Assembly: GCA_902478605.1 (NCBI GenBank)
Contig: CABSLQ010000100.1
Span: 1-7,401 of the forward strand
Source of the DNA: an uncultured Oscillospiraceae bacterium
GTDB lineage: Bacteria; Bacillota; Clostridia; Oscillospirales; Acutalibacteraceae
DNA: 7,401 nucleotides
Direction: 5' to 3'
Shown: positions 5,114 to 7,401 of the stretch, piece by piece
Layout: each line of letters starts with the position of its first letter
Position numbering within the stretch: the first letter of the stretch is position 1
The notes under the pieces: model-generated
Seen by the model: the letters and a program-made list of their open reading frames with translations, nothing else
What the model was told of the DNA's origin: nothing
Databases searched by the model: none
Position numbers and translations under genes: made by a program

Positions 5114-5119
5114 ACCTAT

Positions 5120-5148
5120 AGTATAACCGCTTTGTTCGGTTTTGTCAA
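5120..5148 (-). promoter_or_regulatory. Promoter of the antitoxin RNA
   Basis: On the minus strand a perfect TTGACA (5148-5143), 17 bp, and TATACT (5125-5120). The start is expected at G5113. It is closer to consensus in the -35 than the toxin promoter, fitting an antitoxin made in excess. Confidence 0.85.
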
Positions 5149-5150
5149 CG

Positions 5151-5188
5151 GCCGCCGTCCGGAGGTTCCAGCTCTGGGCGGCTTTTTT
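5151..5188 (+). terminator. Terminator of the toxin mRNA
   Basis: GCCGCC (5151-5156) pairs with GGCGGC (5177-5182) and, after a 3-nt bulge, CGGAG (5160-5164) with CTCTG (5172-5176) around the loop GTTCCAG. Six U residues follow (5183-5188). It sets the toxin mRNA at about 325 nt. Its shape and loop closely match the hairpin at 5926-5965. Confidence 0.85.
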
Positions 5189-5193
5189 ATTTT

Positions 5194-5226
5194 GTGAATA
5201 TCCTTCACGCCGTGAATATCTTTCAC
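5194..5226. repeat. Pair of 15-bp dyads GTGA-N7-TCAC
   Basis: GTGAATATCCTTCAC (5194-5208) and GTGAATATCTTTCAC (5212-5226) are two near-identical hyphenated palindromes with an 18-bp period. They lie just after the toxin mRNA terminator in the gap between the toxin-antitoxin locus and the gene ending at 5298. They look like operator sites or small RNA stem-loops. The same motif returns at 5888-5923. Confidence 0.6.
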
Positions 5227-5297
5227 AAAGCCAGTAATCTCTCGCGCTAATACACGTACACGGTGCGGCGGAGTTGGCGCAGGAGCGGGGCGGTTTT

Positions 5298-5828
5298 TTA
5301 TAATTCGGTGATTTCTTCCCCAAAACGAGAGCAGATTTCATTGATCGCTTTTTCGAATTTAGCCGCTCCGTAATGCTTGGTCTCCCCATCGTATGGCTTT
5401 GTAAGCGCCATCTGCAAAAAGCTGAGAGACTGGGTGGCACCTTCTTTGTCTTTATATGTAAGAACGGCGATCCATCGTTTTGACGTCTTGCTTTTTGCCG
5501 AGGCGGCCCCGACTACAGATCCTACTGTCCCAAACAATGCTCCACCTGCCAAAGCGCGCAGCCCAGCGTTCCCGCTGCTAGTTAGTTTGTCATCGCTATC
5601 CAATAGAAAACTGATAATGCGATTGTATGGCAATGTAATGTCGGTTTTATCATGGTGAATATTTAGGGCTTGGATATCTGGATTTAAAGATATGCCGACT
5701 GGCTGACCTGCAGCAATTTTCCCGACCGGCTGGAGCGTTTGCCCATAAAAGAAAACACTGGTCTCTTTTTTTCGTTCGCGTGCTGCTTTTTTGGCATCTT
5801 TATCTGTTTTTGAATGAAATAATCCCAT
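5298..5828 (-). CDS. Hypothetical protein with glycine-zipper segment, possibly PH-like
   Basis: A 176-residue protein that I do not recognise with certainty. The N-terminus is highly charged (residues 7-22, many Lys/Arg/Asp). A beta-rich stretch follows (about 24-78), then a Gly/Ala-rich hydrophobic segment (89-111: G96-x3-G100 and G103-x3-G107, glycine-zipper spacing), more beta strands with RWIAVLTYKDKEG (118-130), and a C-terminal helix (about 156-170). A glycine-rich hairpin inserted between strands ending in a YKDK-G motif resembles small bacterial PH-like (YokE-type) proteins; this is a guess. There is no signal peptide. The ATG at 5828 follows AAAGGAAAGGG by 6 bp; the in-frame extension to 5906 runs over promoter sequence. 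It lies downstream of the immunity genes on the same strand and may be a lysogenic accessory gene. Confidence 0.75.
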   Translation of the reverse strand: MGLFHSKTDKDAKKAARERKKETSVFFYGQTLQPVGKIAAGQPVGISLNPDIQALNIHHDKTDITLPYNRIISFLLDSDDKLTSSGNAGLRALAGGALFGTVGSVVGAASAKSKTSKRWIAVLTYKDKEGATQSLSFLQMALTKPYDGETKHYGAAKFEKAINEICSRFGEEITEL

Positions 5829-5853
5829 ATGTTTCCCTTTCCTTTTACAGATA

Positions 5854-5881
5854 TTGACAGAGCGCCCTATATCTGTATAAT
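5854..5881 (+). promoter_or_regulatory. Plus-strand promoter of a predicted small RNA
   Basis: TTGACA (5854-5859), 16 bp, then TATAAT (5876-5881), both perfect hexamers. The predicted start is G5888. It points away from the gene at 5298-5828. A weaker minus-strand promoter, TGTGAA (5903-5898) - 18 bp - TATACA (5879-5874), overlaps it and could serve that gene, so the two would compete. Confidence 0.75.
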
Positions 5882-5887
5882 ATATTT

Positions 5888-5923
5888 GTGAGGGAAATTC
5901 ACACACCCGTGATTTCTTTTCAC
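5888..5923. repeat. Second pair of GTGA-N7-TCAC dyads
   Basis: GTGAGGGAAATTCAC (5888-5902) and GTGATTTCTTTTCAC (5909-5923) repeat the motif of 5194-5226 with a 21-bp period. The first starts exactly at the predicted start of the small RNA and covers the -35 of the possible minus-strand promoter. A protein bound here could repress both directions. Confidence 0.6.
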
Positions 5924-5925
5924 AC

Positions 5926-5965
5926 CCGCCGTTCAGGAGTACCAGTCCTGGGCGGCTTCTTTTTT
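5926..5965 (+). terminator. Plus-strand terminator overlapping the end of the ImmA-type gene
   Basis: CCGCC (5926-5930) pairs with GGCGG (5951-5955), and after a GTT bulge CAGGA (5934-5938) pairs with TCCTG (5946-5950) around the loop GTACCAG. The tail is CTTCTTTTTT (5956-5965). The tail overlaps the TAA of the minus-strand ImmA-type gene. It has the same design as the toxin mRNA terminator at 5151-5188. Confidence 0.75.
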
Positions 5966-6386
5966 ATGGTGGCAGCAGTCCTTCGCACTGGTAAATATAC
6001 ACCGCCCGGCGCACAACCTCCTTGGTCATGTCGAAGCGTTCCGCCAGCTGCCACACCTCGGTGCAGCTGTCGTCCAGCGCCTCTTGCAGCTTGTCCGGCG
6101 GAAGCAGATAATGCACTGACCATTTATCGGCACGGTATTCGTGCTTTTCGCGCATGTCACATGTAGCCCATCGGTTGTAAAAGCTACCGGTCATACAATG
6201 CCCCAATTCATGGGCAAGCTTCAATTTTTCATCCTGTTCGGAAATCAATTTGAACGGATCTATCGCTATTAAATAATTTCCGTCGTCATCTATGATAGAC
6301 AGGGCCTCTCTCTTGTTTAACTCAAAACAATCTACAGTAATGTTTTCATCTTGAGCAAGACGGTAGAGATTTATCAAGTCCATCAT
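5964..6386 (-). CDS. immA: ImmA/IrrE-family zinc metallopeptidase
   Basis: A 140-residue protease of the ImmA/IrrE (COG2856) family. The zinc motif H59-E-L-G-H63 is intact, with a third ligand in the KHEYRADKW segment (E83). By analogy with ICEBs1 ImmA, it cleaves the partner repressor when the host signals DNA damage or crowding, which turns on the early genes. Its ATG at 6386 overlaps the repressor stop codon by 4 bp (ATGA), so the two are translationally coupled, the usual immR-immA layout. The length is normal for short element-borne members. The last codons overlap the U tract of a terminator working in the other direction. The symbol is by family analogy. Confidence 0.9.
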   Translation of the reverse strand: MMDLINLYRLAQDENITVDCFELNKREALSIIDDDGNYLIAIDPFKLISEQDEKLKLAHELGHCMTGSFYNRWATCDMREKHEYRADKWSVHYLLPPDKLQEALDDSCTEVWQLAERFDMTKEVVRRAVYIYQCEGLLPP

Positions 6387-6745
6387 TTTTTCTTCTTCCT
6401 CTCACGGACAAAGGCAGCATACCTCTTTACATCGTCGAGGTCGTCTTCATCTACATCTGTTGTGTCTCCCCAGAGAGCAAACATAATATCTTCATCGCTT
6501 ACTGTACGCTCGCCGGTCTCGGCGGGCGTTTTTTGCTTCTGGTCGGTTTTCCCAAGAAGAAAATCCGGGTCTACATCAAAATACTTTGATATTTTTACGA
6601 TTTTGTCTGCGGACAAAGTTTTTGACCTGCCGCGACTTAATTCTGATAAAGAGCTGCGCGCAATATCGAGTTCTTTGCACATTGCCGTGACATTTGTTCC
6701 GCGTCCTTTGCATAGAGAATCAATTATTTCGTACATTGTAGACAT
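6383..6745 (-). CDS. Cro/CI-type (XRE) repressor of the element
   Basis: A 120-residue repressor. The helix-turn-helix (about residues 5-65) reads TNVTAMCKELDIARSSLSELSRG in part, with the recognition helix around 29-39, and ends in the family signature ISKYFDVDPDFLLGK (52-66). The C-terminal third is acidic (DTTDVDEDDLDD) and then strongly basic (RERKKKK); it has no autocleavage domain, fitting inactivation by the ImmA-type protease next door. The ATG at 6745 is chosen over the GTG at 6751 because AAGGGGG lies 7 bp before it. It is transcribed from the minus-strand promoter at 6880-6908 and should bind the four 12-mers at 6781-6899. Confidence 0.9.
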   Translation of the reverse strand: MSTMYEIIDSLCKGRGTNVTAMCKELDIARSSLSELSRGRSKTLSADKIVKISKYFDVDPDFLLGKTDQKQKTPAETGERTVSDEDIMFALWGDTTDVDEDDLDDVKRYAAFVRERKKKK

Positions 6746-6780
6746 AACCACGCCCCCTTAATTGGGCACAGCTCCAAATA

Positions 6781-6899
6781 ACATAATTCTGTCATTTTTC
6801 CATTGACAATTACAGAACTATGTTATATCATTGATATGCAGATTACAGAGCCGTGTGATTTAGTTTGTGTGACAACTACACTATATTACATTATTCTGT
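6781..6899. promoter_or_regulatory. Operator region: four ACA-N6-TGT 12-mers
   Basis: Four related hyphenated palindromes are seen: ACATAATTCTGT (6781-6792), ACAGAACTATGT (6812-6823), ACAGAGCCGTGT (6845-6856) and ACATTATTCTGT (6888-6899). The second is in the spacer of the plus promoter, the fourth in the spacer of the minus promoter, the third between the two starts and the first upstream of the plus -35. This is the arrangement expected of repressor and Cro-like operators. Confidence 0.7.
6803..6831 (+). promoter_or_regulatory. Early promoter of the Cro-like gene
   Basis: TTGACA (6803-6808), 17 bp, then TATCAT (6826-6831); an alternative -10 TATATC at 6824-6829 gives a 15-bp spacer. The predicted start is near 6838, leaving a leader of about 98 nt. 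An operator-like 12-mer fills the spacer. Confidence 0.65.
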
Positions 6900-6908
6900 A
6901 ATTGTCAA
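6880..6908 (-). promoter_or_regulatory. Promoter of the repressor-protease operon
   Basis: On the minus strand TTGACA (6908-6903), 17 bp, and TATAGT (6885-6880), with a start near 6873. The first 15 bases TTGACAATTACAGAA are identical to those of the plus-strand early promoter, in inverted order (6803-6817 versus 6908-6894). The two promoters face each other, so their transcripts overlap by about 35 nt. Confidence 0.75.
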
Positions 6909-6935
6909 CACCTATTTTCAAAAGGGGGTGAAGTT

Positions 6936-7163
6936 ATGCTTAAAAGAACGCCAACAGCGTTTGGGCTGGCTGTAAAAACCAAACTTTTAGAACTGGGCCA
7001 GCCACAAGAATGGCTCATAAGAGCTTGCCGCGAAAGAACAGGCATGTATGTGGACAGTTCCACTATGTATAAGCTTCTGACCGGGCAGCTCGATAGCCAG
7101 CGGCTGAAAGCTGCCATCCGCGAGATTTTGGAATTGCCGGAGGACGCCGGCAAGACGGCGTGA
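6936..7163 (+). CDS. Cro-like small DNA-binding protein
   Basis: A 75-residue protein, the first gene under the early promoter facing the repressor. The pattern LAVKTKLLELGQPQEWLIRACRE... through SSTMYKLLTGQL...LKAAIREILELPE resembles a short Cro/C1-type helix-turn-helix fold, with an unusually long turn segment (about 34-41: RTGMYVDS) between the second helix and the putative recognition helix (SSTMYKLLTG, 41-50). Similar short proteins are common at this place in Clostridia prophages. AAAGGGGG lies 7 bp before the ATG. By position it should compete for the operators at 6781-6899 and favour the lytic or excised state; that role is inferred. Confidence 0.8.
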   Translation: MLKRTPTAFGLAVKTKLLELGQPQEWLIRACRERTGMYVDSSTMYKLLTGQLDSQRLKAAIREILELPEDAGKTA

Positions 7164-7196
7164 GTGTGCCTGGTAGAAAATGGAGAGGAGAATATT

Positions 7197-7355
7197 ATGA
7201 AACTCACATTGGATCGCCACGATGTATGCCGACTTCTTCTTGCGACCACACACTGCAGTTCGGAAGGGGAGCATTGGGAAGAACTGCATGACAGGATTAA
7301 AGCGCAGCTTGTTGAGTGGGACGCTAAACACGAAGATGCCACACGAGCCGTCTGA
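7197..7355 (+). CDS. Small hypothetical protein, early region
   Basis: A 52-residue acidic cytoplasmic protein beginning MKLTLDRHDVCRLLLAT and continuing with a helix HWEELHDRIKAQLVEWD (26-42). No domain is recognised with certainty, but small proteins of this shape often follow Cro-like genes in Clostridia prophages. The ATG at 7197 has GAGAGGAG 6 bp upstream; the open frame reaches further left only to 7164 without another good start. It lies 33 bp after the Cro-like stop and is probably in the same operon. The remaining 46 bases to the right edge contain nothing I can call. Confidence 0.7.
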   Translation: MKLTLDRHDVCRLLLATTHCSSEGEHWEELHDRIKAQLVEWDAKHEDATRAV

Positions 7356-7401
7356 CCACCAGCTGGAATCACAGCATAGCAAAAGCACTGTCCCATAAAG
7401 C

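Larger units (their letters stand above)
4858..5116. repeat. 14-bp inverted repeat at both ends of the toxin-antitoxin locus
   Basis: GGTGTAAGGTGCTG (4858-4871) returns inverted, without mismatch, at 5103-5116. Both copies sit just after a -10 element with the same spacing, so toxin mRNA and antitoxin RNA should both begin with GTAAGGTGCTG. A second inner pair, CGGTTAGCCC (4886-4895) with GGGCTAACCG (5084-5093), extends with few interruptions towards the outer pair. In the toxin mRNA these would close the molecule, joining its 5' end to its 3' untranslated region. Confidence 0.85.
5888..5965 (+). ncRNA. Predicted small RNA of about 78 nt
   Basis: A perfect plus-strand promoter (5854-5881) is followed 45 bp later by a rho-independent terminator (5926-5965), with no protein gene on that strand between them. 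The RNA would hold two short stem-loops (the GTGA/TCAC dyads) and the terminator hairpin. It is antisense to the segment between the ImmA-type gene and the next minus-strand gene, so it could act on a read-through mRNA of those genes. The start and function are predictions. A leftover promoter-terminator pair from module exchange is the alternative. Confidence 0.55.
3542..7401. mobile_element. Left end of an integrated element (prophage or integrative element) at tRNA-Lys
   Basis: The boundary is set by the displaced tRNA-Lys 3' fragment. Inside it the order is integrase, toxin-antitoxin, accessory gene, ImmA-type protease, repressor, divergent control region, Cro-like gene and a small early protein. 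This is a typical lysogeny module. Base composition is visibly more AT-rich than in the host genes, most of all around 6560-6950. No replication, structural or conjugation gene is inside the window, so prophage and integrative conjugative element cannot be told apart. The element continues past the right edge. Confidence 0.85.

Noticed and set aside
5194..5226. Rex (redox) or CRP-type binding sites in the GTGA/TCAC dyads
   Set aside because: The centre is 7 bp between GTGA and TCAC, where Rex and CRP sites use an even centre, so the spacing does not fit either.
5096..5440. 114-codon minus-strand frame
   Set aside because: It overlaps the 176-residue gene in another frame and reads through the toxin terminator and antitoxin promoter.
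6351..6761. 136-codon plus-strand frame
   Set aside because: It is antisense to the repressor gene, which has a clear helix-turn-helix and ribosome binding site.
6905..7396. 163-codon minus-strand frame
   Set aside because: It lies opposite the Cro-like gene and the small early gene; Ser/Cys-rich product and no start signal.

Overview
The window looks like a piece of chromosome from a GC-rich, gut-type Clostridia bacterium (Oscillospiraceae-like, an inference from protein flavour, strong GGAGG-type ribosome binding sites and TTGACA-17-TATAAT promoters), followed by the left end of an integrated mobile element, most likely a prophage or an integrative element with a phage-type lysogeny switch. 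No taxon can be fixed from the sequence alone.

Host part (1-3541). The left edge holds the 5' part of the RNase P RNA gene (rnpB, minus strand), recognised from its conserved CR-I region, which begins with GAGGAAAGTCC. Its promoter overlaps the stop codon of a GNAT acetyltransferase gene, also on the minus strand. Next comes an AraC-family regulator (minus) that diverges from a plus-strand gene for a uroporphyrinogen-decarboxylase-like (URO-D/MtaA superfamily) protein; both have clear promoters in the shared intergenic region. The end of the URO-D-like gene runs into a 5'-truncated tyrosine recombinase. From 3219 to 3709 there is no protein gene. This stretch holds terminators, two displaced 3' fragments of a tRNA-Lys(UUU) gene and integrase-site-like repeats.

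Element part (about 3542 to the right edge). The 47-bp tRNA-Lys 3' fragment at 3542-3588 is the probable attL; the intact tRNA is expected at the far end, outside the window. Rightwards follow 11-bp repeats beside the integrase gene, a complete tyrosine integrase (minus), a type I toxin-antitoxin locus that is easy to miss (28-residue hydrophobic Hol_Tox-like peptide with an 85-nt antisense RNA), an unrecognised 176-residue protein (minus), a predicted 78-nt RNA gene (plus), then an ImmA-type metallopeptidase and a Cro/CI-type repressor (minus, overlapping by 4 bp). Two face-to-face promoters carrying four operator-like 12-mers separate the repressor from a Cro-like early gene and a 52-residue protein (both plus).

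How it fits together. The repressor should hold the plus-strand early promoter off, the ImmA protease should relieve it, the integrase inserts and excises the element at tRNA-Lys, and the toxin-antitoxin pair would penalise loss of the element. The least expected features are RNA-level ones: toxin mRNA and antitoxin RNA predicted to start with the same sequence, a hidden toxin ribosome binding site with a competing upstream copy, a small RNA gene with a paralogous terminator, and two successive tRNA-Lys 3' fragments that record two integration events.
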